Assembly: GCF_900142135.1 (NCBI RefSeq)
Contig: NZ_FQZU01000004.1
Coordinates: 124,001 to 188,000 of the forward strand
From: Desulfatibacillum alkenivorans DSM 16219
Lineage (GTDB): Bacteria; Desulfobacterota; Desulfobacteria; Desulfobacterales; Desulfatibacillaceae
Reading direction: 5' to 3'
DNA length: 64,000 bases
The notes beneath the pieces were generated by a model, which saw only the letters and a program-made list of their open reading frames with translations, was not told where the DNA came from and did not search any database. The translations under genes were made by a program, and so were the position numbers. This document shows positions 22,994 through 32,356 of this stretch, piece after piece. How positions within the stretch are numbered: position 1 is the stretch's first letter; every line of letters begins with the position of its first letter.

Positions 22994-25900
22994 AACAGGG
23001 CGCCTTTCAGCCGTTGGATCATGTCCAGGCCCGGCCGGTCCTGAAAAATACCGTATTCCGGCCCCAGGCTTTTATCCACTCCGCGCAGGAAGATATAAAA
23101 AATTCCACCGAAATGCTTTTCATAGTCGTAATCCTTGATGCGCTGGGCCAGGTGCAAATCCAGAGCCAGGGTGTACAGCAAATATTGCAGGTCGTACTTG
23201 TGATGAACCATGGCGTGGGCCAGGGATTTCGGGCCGTAATCCTCCGGGGCGTTCCCCAGGTGATTGGATTTCCAGTCCACAATATAATACCGCCCGTCAT
23301 AGCAAAAAACCATGTCCATAAAGCCGTGGACAAACCCTTTAACCGGCGAAAAATGCAGCCGGTCCGGCCGGTCCTTGGGGAGGCCGTTTCCGAAGATCCC
23401 CTCAAAAGCCTTGGGCGTAATTTTCTTGATGGGGAAGTAAAACTCCATTTCGTTGGATCGCGCCTGCATGGGAATGCGGCTTAGGGTAAAGTCCGGCCTT
23501 GCTTTGTCCAAGGGGCAGAACAACACATTCTGAACCATATGGGCGACAGGCTGAACCCATTGATCCTCGAATCCGTAAACCTCCAGTTTGTCCTGCACCA
23601 AATCAAGAACCTTTTCCGGAGCATGATCCAAAAAGTCCAGGTTTTCAAAGATGTCGTGAAGCATGATGCCCGGGCCGGTTCCCCGGGGAAAGGCGAAGAT
23701 GCCGGCCGCTTCCTCCTCCGGCTCGTCCTCGACTTCAACCTGCGGCCCCGGCGCCGCCGCCTCGTCCGCGCCCGGCTCGTTCCTGCCGGGCTGATCCATG
23801 GACAGGGCGGAAAAACTGGTGACGCCCCAGGTCAGGTCCGGCCTGGCCTTAAACTCCATGGCTTCCAGGGCGGAGTCCGTCCCGCCGGCCCCAAAGGCCG
23901 CCGGATAAATTTCCTCGGGAGGCAGGGTCAGGGCGATGGCGTTGTCCGCGCTTTTGGCAAGCTCCTCCAAATCCTCGAACAAGGTTTTGTAGTTCAGCCG
24001 GATTTCCACCCGGCCGTCTTGCACGGCGCCCCCATGGAGAAGATAGGCGGGGGCGGATGTCTGTGCCTTGTTGATGGCCCCCCAAAGCATGTAGCAGCGC
24101 TTTTTGGCGCGGGTCAGGGCCACGTATGCCAGCCGCACGTTTTCCGCCACGGTTTCCAGCTTGGCCTGCTCCCGATGGGGCGAATCCTCGGCGCGAAGAT
24201 CCAGGGTCAGGCGTTCGTCCCGGTCCGGGTCGTGAAAGGTCAGGGGCGCTCCTTTGCGCGGCTCGGACTCCTGCCACATGAACGGGCAGAAAACCACGGG
24301 GAACTCCAACCCCTTGCTGCCGTGCATGGTCACAACCTGGACGGCCTGGGCGTCGCTTTCCAGCCGAAGCTGATGCTCGTCCTTTCGGGGCGAGGACGGG
24401 TCCATTTGCCGGTCCAGCCATTTGATAAGACCAGAAACGCCCAGTTTCCGTTCTTTTTCCGCCTGATGCAGAACCTCGGCAAGATGCATGATGTTGGTCA
24501 GGCGGCGCTCTCCCTCGGGCAGGGCCAAAACCGCAGAGGGAAGCTCCTTATTATGCATGAAATAAGTGAACATCCGCATGAAACCGGATTTCTGCCAGAT
24601 TTCGTGCAGATCGGAAAACAAGGTCAGGACCTTTTCCATCGGCTCTTCGCCCGGAGTCAGCCGGTCAAGCTCCTCGGCGGTCCAGCCCAAAAAGCTCACG
24701 GATAGCGCCGCCTTGACGTTTTGCAGCCGATTGGCCGCGGCCGCGGTCATGACCCGCCGCATTTCAATCGCCTCCGGCGTTTCAAACAGATCTCCGGTCC
24801 TGTTCAATACGCTATGGACGCCCGCCTGCCGAAGCCCGTCCCGAACAGCCTGGGCCTGCATGTTGGACCGCACCAGCACGGCAATATCGCCGGGGGAGTA
24901 TTCTCCCTGCCCGAGCAGCCGGGAGACTTCCGAGGCCACGGCCCGAACGGCGATGTCCTGCACTTCGCCGATGGTCACGGCTTTATCGTCCTTGGGCGCT
25001 ACGGCCCAGATTTCCAGGGGCGGCGTTTGCCTCTTTTCCAAAGGCAGGGCCGGGTCCACGCCGGGCTTTGGCCCGACTTTTTTAAACTCGATGCCTTCCA
25101 GCACAAAGGCCTGGGGATTGCGCGAAAAAATCGCGTTCACCCCCCGGATGAGTTGGGGCGACGACCGCCAGTTGTTTTCCAGGCTGTAGCTTTCCTCCAC
25201 GTTTCTGGAAGCCTGGAGATAGGAAAACAAGTCCGCGCCCCGAAATCCGTAGATAGCCTGCTTGGGATCCCCGATTAAAAACAGCGCCTGCCGCCTACCG
25301 GCGAATAAGGTGTAAAAGATGTCGTATTGCGCGGCGTCGGTGTCCTGAAATTCGTCAATGAGAGCGGCCTGGTATTTCTTGCGCACAGCGTCGGCCAGGG
25401 CCGGACCCATAGGGCCGGAAAGGGCTTTTTGAAAGCCCAACACCAAATCGTTGAAAAAACGAATGTTCTTGGCGGTCTTTCGCTCCGGCTCGGCTTTTTC
25501 GGCGAACCGGAAAACCTCCTGATCCAGATGGAGCAGGTATTGCTCCAAGTCCCGCTCCATTTCCTCTCCGGCGTCATGCAAATCCTGGCAGTCGTTGAAA
25601 AAATCCAGCTTGGGAATTTCGCATCCTTTTTTGCCCGCCTTTTGCACCGTGTCCGCGCAGAAATATTTAAACTGAAGGAACAGGGGAAAGCCCGGCTCTC
25701 CGGACTGCAAATAATCGTCCATGGCCTGGGCGAAAACCTGGGCCTTGCCCGAATCCGGCTTGCCGTATTGATTGGCCTTCAAATCCCCGGATTCAAACAC
25801 GGCCAGCACCTGATCCCGGTTGGCCGGCCATGCGTCAGCGACTTTTTTTCGCGCCGCCTTAAAACTGTCCAACGCGGAAAACTCAGGCTTTTCCGCCTGG

Positions 25901-26493
25901 GGGATAATTCTGATTCCCGGGTATTTGGCCGCGTATTCCAGCAGCCTTGCATAATATTCCGGCGTGCGGGTTCGGTGCATGGCGTAGGCGATGATCAGTT
26001 CAGGAGCTTCGTAGAACTCCCTGCGCCAGAAATCCCGGGCGATTTCCATCAAAAAGTCCTGGTTGTCCGTAACCAGGTCCGCGTCAAAGGAAGCCCCGGA
26101 CTCAAAGGCGTTTTCGCCCAAAACCCGCTGGCAGAAGCCGTGAATGGTGAACACCGCCGCCTCGTCAAAACGCCGGATAGCATCCTCCACCCGAAGCCTG
26201 CTTTGGGGATTGTCGTGTTTTTTCACCACGGCTTGTACAAGGTCGTCGTCAACGTCTTTGCCGTTAAAGGCGTCCCTGGCGGTTTTTAACCGGTTTCGAA
26301 TGCGATCCTTCAACTCCTGGGTGGCGGCCACGGTAAAGGTCACCACAAGGATTTGATCCACCAGCAGGCCTTTTTCAATGAGCAGCCGGATATAAAGGCT
26401 TGTGAGGGTGTAGGTTTTGCCCGTTCCGGCCGAGGCTTCGATCAGGTTTACGCCTTCCAGGGGGGCGAATTGAGCTTCGCGCGATTTCGTCAT
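22990..26493 (-). CDS. recB: Exodeoxyribonuclease V subunit beta (RecB helicase-nuclease)
   Basis: The protein has about 1167 residues, the normal RecB size. The UvrD-like helicase part has LIEASAGTGKTYTLTSLYIRLL (Walker A), ALIDEFQDTDAAQYDIFY (motif II), QVVTMHGSKGLEFPVVFCPF and LAYVALTRAKKRCYMLWG. The C-terminal nuclease part has the RecB PD-(D/E)XK block FVHGFMDMVFCYDGRYYIVDWKSNHLG (Asp and Lys present), then LQYLLYTLALDLHL. Adjacent ATGs at 26496 and 26493 overlap the recC stop; the second has better spacing from GGAGGG. Confidence 0.96.
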   Translation of the reverse strand: MTKSREAQFAPLEGVNLIEASAGTGKTYTLTSLYIRLLIEKGLLVDQILVVTFTVAATQELKDRIRNRLKTARDAFNGKDVDDDLVQAVVKKHDNPQSRLRVEDAIRRFDEAAVFTIHGFCQRVLGENAFESGASFDADLVTDNQDFLMEIARDFWRREFYEAPELIIAYAMHRTRTPEYYARLLEYAAKYPGIRIIPQAEKPEFSALDSFKAARKKVADAWPANRDQVLAVFESGDLKANQYGKPDSGKAQVFAQAMDDYLQSGEPGFPLFLQFKYFCADTVQKAGKKGCEIPKLDFFNDCQDLHDAGEEMERDLEQYLLHLDQEVFRFAEKAEPERKTAKNIRFFNDLVLGFQKALSGPMGPALADAVRKKYQAALIDEFQDTDAAQYDIFYTLFAGRRQALFLIGDPKQAIYGFRGADLFSYLQASRNVEESYSLENNWRSSPQLIRGVNAIFSRNPQAFVLEGIEFKKVGPKPGVDPALPLEKRQTPPLEIWAVAPKDDKAVTIGEVQDIAVRAVASEVSRLLGQGEYSPGDIAVLVRSNMQAQAVRDGLRQAGVHSVLNRTGDLFETPEAIEMRRVMTAAAANRLQNVKAALSVSFLGWTAEELDRLTPGEEPMEKVLTLFSDLHEIWQKSGFMRMFTYFMHNKELPSAVLALPEGERRLTNIMHLAEVLHQAEKERKLGVSGLIKWLDRQMDPSSPRKDEHQLRLESDAQAVQVVTMHGSKGLEFPVVFCPFMWQESEPRKGAPLTFHDPDRDERLTLDLRAEDSPHREQAKLETVAENVRLAYVALTRAKKRCYMLWGAINKAQTSAPAYLLHGGAVQDGRVEIRLNYKTLFEDLEELAKSADNAIALTLPPEEIYPAAFGAGGTDSALEAMEFKARPDLTWGVTSFSALSMDQPGRNEPGADEAAAPGPQVEVEDEPEEEAAGIFAFPRGTGPGIMLHDIFENLDFLDHAPEKVLDLVQDKLEVYGFEDQWVQPVAHMVQNVLFCPLDKARPDFTLSRIPMQARSNEMEFYFPIKKITPKAFEGIFGNGLPKDRPDRLHFSPVKGFVHGFMDMVFCYDGRYYIVDWKSNHLGNAPEDYGPKSLAHAMVHHKYDLQYLLYTLALDLHLAQRIKDYDYEKHFGGIFYIFLRGVDKSLGPEYGIFQDRPGLDMIQRLKGALL

Positions 26494-29400
26494 CATCGCC
26501 CTCCTTTCCGTTCGCATTCCAGCATGGGCGCATAAATTTCAACGGCCAGGTCCCTGAATTCCCGGGACAGGGGATCGCGCCCTTCAAAGCAAAGCGCGGC
26601 ATACGAGTCCAAGGCCTCTCCCCGGCCGAAAAAGTCCGGCCCCCATTTACTCCTGGCCGCCTTCATGGCCTGGCCAACGTCGTCTGTCTTGAACATGCTT
26701 TGGGCGTAGGCGAAAGAGGCTTCAGGAAAGAACGGCGCCGGAAATTCCATGCCTTTGTCATAGACGCCGGCCAGGGCGGCCAGCCGGGTTACGGCCTCTT
26801 TTTGCTCTACGTTGTCGTAGTAATAGATAGCGTCCGTTCCCGCAAACAGGCTTTGGTTTTCAAAGCCCGGCCTGACTGCGCACAAGAAAAGATGCCGTAT
26901 CCAGGCGTTCAGCCGGTCAAATGCCTTGGCCGAGGCCGTGCGGTGCAGGATCAATCCCCAGGGCCCCAGGGGCGCCAGCCTGCCGTGGATTTTCCATTCG
27001 CCCGCCATGACGTGGGCGTCCAGGCGCTGGTTTGCCTCGCTCAGCATTGCTTCCGCTTTACGGGCGAATGGACTAATTTGGTTTTCCAGCTGATTGAAGG
27101 CAAAGGCTCCCACATTGCCGTGGGGCAACTCCCCCTGCGCCTTGGCCAGAGCGTACAAGTCCAGGGAAGATCGTCCTTGAACCCGCTTTTCTACCATCTT
27201 TCCGGCCAGGACATGCCTTTCCAGGCCGCCAAGGCTGAAGGCCTCGGCGCTGTCCATGGCTTCCGTGTACTCGTCCAAAAAGACGCCCACCCTGTCTTTA
27301 AGAACGGACTTCGCCGGCATGCGAAAGAACCCGCACAGGGCTTCCAAAGAAATGGTCTTATCCTGGGCTTCGGGCGCTTCCAGGGGTTGGGAGAAAAATT
27401 GCCGGGACTGCTTTTCCCCGCGCTGCAAAATGCCAGCCGCCCGGCTATATTGTTTGGAGTAGCTGAAAAGGCCGGGGCATTGGCCCGAAAAATAATTCGG
27501 AGAAAAAGGCTGCAACTTGTGGACGGTCGCAATAGGTCCTGAGCCGGAAAGATCGAACCCCGCCTCCACGTAGTCGATCAATTCGCTCACCAAAGGAGAG
27601 GGGCACAAGGCCGCGTTATCCTGAATCCCCTGGCCGGTAAACGAAATGTGCAGCCTGCTTTGTGCGTTAATGATCGCCTGCAAAAAGGAAAACCGGTCGT
27701 CTCCCCGGGGAGACCGGTCCCCGCGTCTGGGCGACCGGGCCATGTAGTCAAAGCCCATGCCTCCGTCCTGCCTGGGAAAGGCTCCGTCATCCATGCCCAC
27801 CAGACAGATGACCTTGGCGGGAATTCCAGCCCCCTGGGCGATGGAGCAAAAATTAACGCCGCGCCTTAAAATGCCGCCGCTGGGCGAACTCTGCTCCAAG
27901 AGCCCGGCGACCGCCGCCTTGACCACGGCCGCCGAAACCTTCCTGCCGTATCCCTGTTCGGATTGGGCCTTGGATGTCTTGGAAAAGGCGATTTGCAAGA
28001 GGTGCAGGTCTTCCGCATCGGGGCTTAAAAATTCCTGCAGGACGCCTTCCAGGATTTCCGCCCATTCCAGGATTTCGCGGCTTTTTTCCATCTTTTGAGA
28101 GAGTTGAAACAAGGCCTCGGTAAACTTTGCGAATCGTCCCAATAAAGGGGCGTCTTCCATAGCCAGATCCCCGAAGGGGCTGATGCCTTGAAAAAACTCT
28201 TCGTCCAGGCCTGACATGGCGTAGCCCAGCATCAGGCGGTCCAGACCGCTTTCCCAGGTGTTATCCCCGGTGGCGGGCAGGCCCAGGGCCTTGCGGCTGT
28301 CTGCATTGGCGCCCCATCGCACCCTGGTCCGGGCGACCCACCGGGCCAGGGTTTCCAGATCCTGTTCCGAAAAGCTGAATTTTTCCGCCACGGCGGGCAT
28401 GCCGGCCAGATCCAGAACGGCCGCCGCCTCAAACCGGCTTTGGCAAAGGTCAAAGATTTCCAGAAAAGCGTTCACGCTGGGGCTGACCGTGCGGATTTCC
28501 TTATGGGCGATGCAATAAGGCAGGCGAATTCCCCCGGGTCCTGGTGAAGCGAAGACTGCTTCCACATAGGGCGCAAATTTGTCCATGTCCGGCGCCATGA
28601 CCATGATGTCCCGCGGGTCCAGGTCCGGGTCTTCGTCCAAAAATTTTAGGATATGATCGTACAGAACCTCCATTTCCCGCATGGGGCTGTGGCAGTTATG
28701 GATCGCCAGGGAGCGGTCTCCAGGACGCGTACGCGCCTTTTCCTGCGCTTTTCGTCCATCCTCTTCCTTGAACTCCAGAATCTCCCCCTGAATCATGCCC
28801 AATAGGGACGTGCGGTCCGGCGACTCGTATAATTCCTGGGGGTGGCACTCCAGCCCTGCTACCAGCCCCAGAAAATCCCGGCCCACTCCGCCCAGAGAAG
28901 CCAACAGGGCGTTGCCTTTTTCCAGGTACAGTTCTTCGGGACGGGTGAAGGGGCTCCGGGTGGTAATCCGGGTGATTTGCTTGTCCGAAAAGGCGTGAGC
29001 CCAATATTCCTTACAGGGATTTACGTGAAAAAGATACACGGGCAGCATACGCCCCACGCCGGAGAAAACGTCCAGGTGGAAAGGAGGCATGCCCCAAACG
29101 CCGAAAAGCGAAATTCTTTTGGGCAGGACGCCGGGCTTGGGCTTGCCGGACCCGAGCGCCTTGAAAAAAGCATTACGCAGGCCCGGCCGATGCCGGTTGT
29201 TAAAACCCTGGCTGATTTCCCGCCACAAAATGGCCTGCCAATGCTCGCCCTTGCCGCGGTCCCAGTTCAAAATCATTTCCGGCCGAAACAGCAAATACCC
29301 GTCAAATACTCCGGCGATGCGCCGGCTCAGGCCGAACCGTTTGCGGCCGTCCGGGTCGTCCTGGAGGTATCGTTGGATTTCCGTAAACGGCGGTTCTTCC

Positions 29401-29750
29401 ATAAACCGGGCCAAAGCGTCCATGATTCGCCATGTCATGGCCCAGGGTGAGAATGGGGACTGCTCCTCGTTTTCCATGGGAGGAATTATGCTGGCGAACA
29501 GTTCGTGCATATACGCATTGGGCAGTGTAACCCGAATGTTTGCACACGCGCCGTTGATTTTCGCCAGTTCCAGGTACAGCCAGCGGCCCATCACCGGATT
29601 TTGGGTCAAAACGATTTCCTGCTCCAAAGGCGGCAAAGGATCATTAATCAGCAAATCCGCCAGTTGGCCGGCCAGAGTTTGCAGGCTGTTGCTGGAATAA
29701 ACCCGGAGGCATTCCTCGCCGAATATGGAGTCGAATCGATTATTAGGCAT
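26493..29750 (-). CDS. recC: Exodeoxyribonuclease V subunit gamma (RecC)
   Basis: This 1085-residue protein of the RecC family is a catalytically dead helicase-like scaffold that recognises Chi and splits the DNA strands. Typical blocks are the N-terminal LRVYSSNSLQTLAGQLADLL and PLEQEIVLTQNPVMGRWLYLELA, then DPRDIMVMAPDMDKFAPYVEAVF and VICLVGMDDGAFPRQD. First gene of the recCBD operon; the ends of all three genes overlap, so subunit supply is balanced by translation coupling. ATG 29750 is preferred. Confidence 0.94.
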   Translation of the reverse strand: MPNNRFDSIFGEECLRVYSSNSLQTLAGQLADLLINDPLPPLEQEIVLTQNPVMGRWLYLELAKINGACANIRVTLPNAYMHELFASIIPPMENEEQSPFSPWAMTWRIMDALARFMEEPPFTEIQRYLQDDPDGRKRFGLSRRIAGVFDGYLLFRPEMILNWDRGKGEHWQAILWREISQGFNNRHRPGLRNAFFKALGSGKPKPGVLPKRISLFGVWGMPPFHLDVFSGVGRMLPVYLFHVNPCKEYWAHAFSDKQITRITTRSPFTRPEELYLEKGNALLASLGGVGRDFLGLVAGLECHPQELYESPDRTSLLGMIQGEILEFKEEDGRKAQEKARTRPGDRSLAIHNCHSPMREMEVLYDHILKFLDEDPDLDPRDIMVMAPDMDKFAPYVEAVFASPGPGGIRLPYCIAHKEIRTVSPSVNAFLEIFDLCQSRFEAAAVLDLAGMPAVAEKFSFSEQDLETLARWVARTRVRWGANADSRKALGLPATGDNTWESGLDRLMLGYAMSGLDEEFFQGISPFGDLAMEDAPLLGRFAKFTEALFQLSQKMEKSREILEWAEILEGVLQEFLSPDAEDLHLLQIAFSKTSKAQSEQGYGRKVSAAVVKAAVAGLLEQSSPSGGILRRGVNFCSIAQGAGIPAKVICLVGMDDGAFPRQDGGMGFDYMARSPRRGDRSPRGDDRFSFLQAIINAQSRLHISFTGQGIQDNAALCPSPLVSELIDYVEAGFDLSGSGPIATVHKLQPFSPNYFSGQCPGLFSYSKQYSRAAGILQRGEKQSRQFFSQPLEAPEAQDKTISLEALCGFFRMPAKSVLKDRVGVFLDEYTEAMDSAEAFSLGGLERHVLAGKMVEKRVQGRSSLDLYALAKAQGELPHGNVGAFAFNQLENQISPFARKAEAMLSEANQRLDAHVMAGEWKIHGRLAPLGPWGLILHRTASAKAFDRLNAWIRHLFLCAVRPGFENQSLFAGTDAIYYYDNVEQKEAVTRLAALAGVYDKGMEFPAPFFPEASFAYAQSMFKTDDVGQAMKAARSKWGPDFFGRGEALDSYAALCFEGRDPLSREFRDLAVEIYAPMLECERKGGR

Positions 29751-29838
29751 GGGCTTTCCAAGGCGTTGCGAATTATTAACGTTTTACATGCGTATCGCCG
29801 TTTACTTAAATCAATCAGGCGAGCAATGCAAGGGAGCT

Positions 29839-31440
29839 TTAAATGGCGGGAAGAACCACTTGAAAAACAGCGCCCTGTTCCGGGTTGGACTCCACGCTGA
29901 GGGCGCCTCCGTGCTTTTTCACGATGGACAGGCATGTGGCGAGGCCCAGGCCCATTCCTTTTTGAGCGCCCCGGGTTTTGGTGGAAAAATACGGCTCGAA
30001 AATGCGGGAGCGGTTTTCGATGGAGATGCCCGGACCTGTGTCGGAAAAGGAAATCCGGACGTAAGCGCCGGCTGGCAGGGTAAGAAGATTGTTTGCCTCC
30101 AGGATGAGATTTTCAGCGGAGATTTTTAAATCCCCCCCGTTAGGCATGGCTTCTTTGGAGTTCAATACAATGTTCTGGACGACCTGTCCCATTTGCACAA
30201 CGTCTGCAGAAACGGGAAAGATGCTGGGCAGCATGTTGTAATGCACCCGAACGTTGGAGCCCGCCAAAAGAGAGTCGGCCCGCTGCTTTATTAGCTGGGA
30301 AATATTGATTTCCTCCTGCAGGGGCGCTCCGCCGGAGGAAAAGGTCAGAAGCCGCCCTGTCAGGCTGCGGGCGTGTTCAATGGATTCGCACGCATTTAAA
30401 AGCATTTTCCTTTTAGGGTCGTCCGGGGCCATGTCTATAGCCACCAGCTCCGCATTGCCAAGGATCAGGGAAAGCAGGTTGTTGAAGTCGTGGGCTATGC
30501 CTCCGGCAAGCACTCCCAGAGACTCCATCTGCTGCAGCTTGAGCTGCTCCTCCTGGAATTGATGATGCTGCGTGACGTCCCGAATCACAAAAACGCCGCC
30601 CGAAATCACCCCGCGTTTGTCCCGTATGGGGGCGCCGCTCAGGCTGAAAAATTCCCTTTCTCCCTGCTTCCGAATAATGTCGTTGGGAAAAACAAGAATT
30701 TCGCCCTGGGCGGTGACCCGTCTGAAAAAAGAGGGCAGCAGTTCCGCATGTTCGAACGCGTCGGCGGAAAAAAGGCGCTCCATGGATTTTCCGGCCAAGA
30801 CCTCCTGGGCGGCGCCAAGGACGATTTCCGCTCGCATGTTGGCCGTGAGTACGCATAGGTCTTTGTCAATGGTGATGACCGCGTCGCCGATCCCCTTTAA
30901 AATGGCGCTGGTTTTTTCCTTTTCTTCGTAAAGATCGGCCAGGGCTTTGTTCAGAGCGCTTATGGGCAGGCGGCGCAAGGCCAAAAAGCTCATGAGCCCG
31001 GCCAACAGCCCCACCAAGAGGGCAACGGCCGTTTTTTTCAACAATCCCCGGTAAGAGCGTTTCAGGACCACCGCGCCCGCTGGCTGGCCGGATATCCAGA
31101 ACCGCTTTTCCAGGGTGATGGCGGGAAAAGGCGCTTCACGGGGAAGGTCCAGCACCACGTTGTTATCTTTATCCAGAATCTGTTTGGACACTCCTTCCGG
31201 CACGTCCCCGCCGCTGCGGTATAGAACCTCCTCTATCCGGTACTCCATAAAAGGCCAAAGACCCGGATACTGGGCGGCGAAATTGCTGACCATGCGCGTG
31301 GTGATTTCAGCCGCAGTGCTGACAACGGCTTTTTCGTGCTGATAGGCGGTTAAAAAGTATACGAGGGGGATTCCCAGCGCGATTACGCCGGATATGATGG
31401 CGGCGATGAGTGTTGTGATAGCGCTGATGCGATCAGACAT
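29839..31440 (-). CDS. Membrane PAS histidine kinase
   Basis: The 533-residue sensor has TM helices at about 9-31 and 137-156, flanking a periplasmic region of about 105 residues. A PAS domain (about 172-290) and a kinase core follow. The H-box GGIAHDFNNLLSLI has phospho-accepting His317. The N-box lies around VVQNIVLNSKEAMPNGG, the G1 box is DTGPGI and the G2 box MGLGLATCLSIV. No receiver is attached and no response regulator lies beside it. It is 18 bp downstream of a PstS-like periplasmic binding protein, so the two probably form a sensing pair. Confidence 0.88.
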   Translation of the reverse strand: MSDRISAITTLIAAIISGVIALGIPLVYFLTAYQHEKAVVSTAAEITTRMVSNFAAQYPGLWPFMEYRIEEVLYRSGGDVPEGVSKQILDKDNNVVLDLPREAPFPAITLEKRFWISGQPAGAVVLKRSYRGLLKKTAVALLVGLLAGLMSFLALRRLPISALNKALADLYEEKEKTSAILKGIGDAVITIDKDLCVLTANMRAEIVLGAAQEVLAGKSMERLFSADAFEHAELLPSFFRRVTAQGEILVFPNDIIRKQGEREFFSLSGAPIRDKRGVISGGVFVIRDVTQHHQFQEEQLKLQQMESLGVLAGGIAHDFNNLLSLILGNAELVAIDMAPDDPKRKMLLNACESIEHARSLTGRLLTFSSGGAPLQEEINISQLIKQRADSLLAGSNVRVHYNMLPSIFPVSADVVQMGQVVQNIVLNSKEAMPNGGDLKISAENLILEANNLLTLPAGAYVRISFSDTGPGISIENRSRIFEPYFSTKTRGAQKGMGLGLATCLSIVKKHGGALSVESNPEQGAVFQVVLPAI

Positions 31441-31458
31441 AGGCCTCTCAATACGTTG

Positions 31459-32322
31459 CTAAGGCCTTAGGTGGCCCGTGTCCTCCAAAATTTTTATACC
31501 TCTTTCGGAAAAAACAAAGTCTGCAAATTGTTGGGCCGCAGGACTCATGCCGGGCCTGAATATCATGTAATAGGTTTTGAAATAAGGATATTCGGGATTG
31601 ACCTTGCCGTCGATCAGGGGCGGAGCGCCCTCCAGGGAAAGAACTTTCACCGCTCTTTTCTCCGCCATAATTTGCCCTAAAGACAAAGAGGCGAGCGCCC
31701 CTTTGTTGGATTCCAGCAAATCTGCCGTATCCTGATCCGTCACAGCGAACATCATACCACGACGGGCAAGGGCCTTGTCTACTGCTTTATCCAGTTCAGG
31801 AGTCATGGACTTGATGAACAGTGTGTCCGACTCCTGGGCGGGGCGCACAATCAGGTGGATCGGGCTGCCGTCCGGCCAGGATTGGATGCGGCCCGAATAA
31901 ATCCCCTCCAGTTGGTGGTAGGTCATATTTTCGCTGGAGGAAACCGCGGTGGTTGCAAAAACAAAGGGCGCCCTGGCGTACACCCTTTGCCAGAGCCCCT
32001 GCGCCTTTTCCTTATCCTTTAAAGGACGCACGCTCAGGCTGACGTCGATGCGTTTTTTGACCAGAGCGTTTATTCCCCCGCCGCTGCCCAGGCTTGGCAA
32101 AACCTTGACGGAAACGCCGGGATGCTCGGCCATGTATGCCTTGGCCAAAAGATGGACGGCGCCCAACGCGGAACCGGTGCCGCCCGCCGCAACATCGGCG
32201 TTCAGACCAAGGCCGCCCTTGACGTCCTCCCCAAAACATACGCCTGCCAGGAATCCGGCCGTGCAAATGAACGTCAAAATCACAACTATGGTCATGCGGG
32301 ATTTTTTTGAAAAATTGCGCAT
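31459..32322 (-). CDS. Periplasmic PstS-like solute-binding protein
   Basis: The 287-residue exported protein has a signal peptide (SKKSRMTIVVILTFICTAGFLAGVCFG). The type II periplasmic binding fold follows. GGTGSALGAVHLLAKAYMAEHPGVSVKVLPSLGSGGGINAL is the PstS-like anion-binding start, YHQLEGIYSGRIQSWPDGSP is the typical middle block, and KTYYMIFRPGMSPAAQQFADFVFSERGIKIL is the end. There are no ABC permease or ATPase genes nearby. Instead it is operonic with a membrane histidine kinase, which suggests ligand reporting rather than transport. Phosphate, tungstate or another oxyanion are candidates. Confidence 0.85.
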   Translation of the reverse strand: MRNFSKKSRMTIVVILTFICTAGFLAGVCFGEDVKGGLGLNADVAAGGTGSALGAVHLLAKAYMAEHPGVSVKVLPSLGSGGGINALVKKRIDVSLSVRPLKDKEKAQGLWQRVYARAPFVFATTAVSSSENMTYHQLEGIYSGRIQSWPDGSPIHLIVRPAQESDTLFIKSMTPELDKAVDKALARRGMMFAVTDQDTADLLESNKGALASLSLGQIMAEKRAVKVLSLEGAPPLIDGKVNPEYPYFKTYYMIFRPGMSPAAQQFADFVFSERGIKILEDTGHLRP

Positions 32323-32356
32323 GGCTCCTCCGGATCATCGTAATTTTGATAAGGGT

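Noticed and set aside
23539-24705. 388-codon plus-strand frame opposite recB
   Set aside because: Antisense shadow of a gene with complete RecB motifs; sequence is His/Gly/Gln-rich nonsense.
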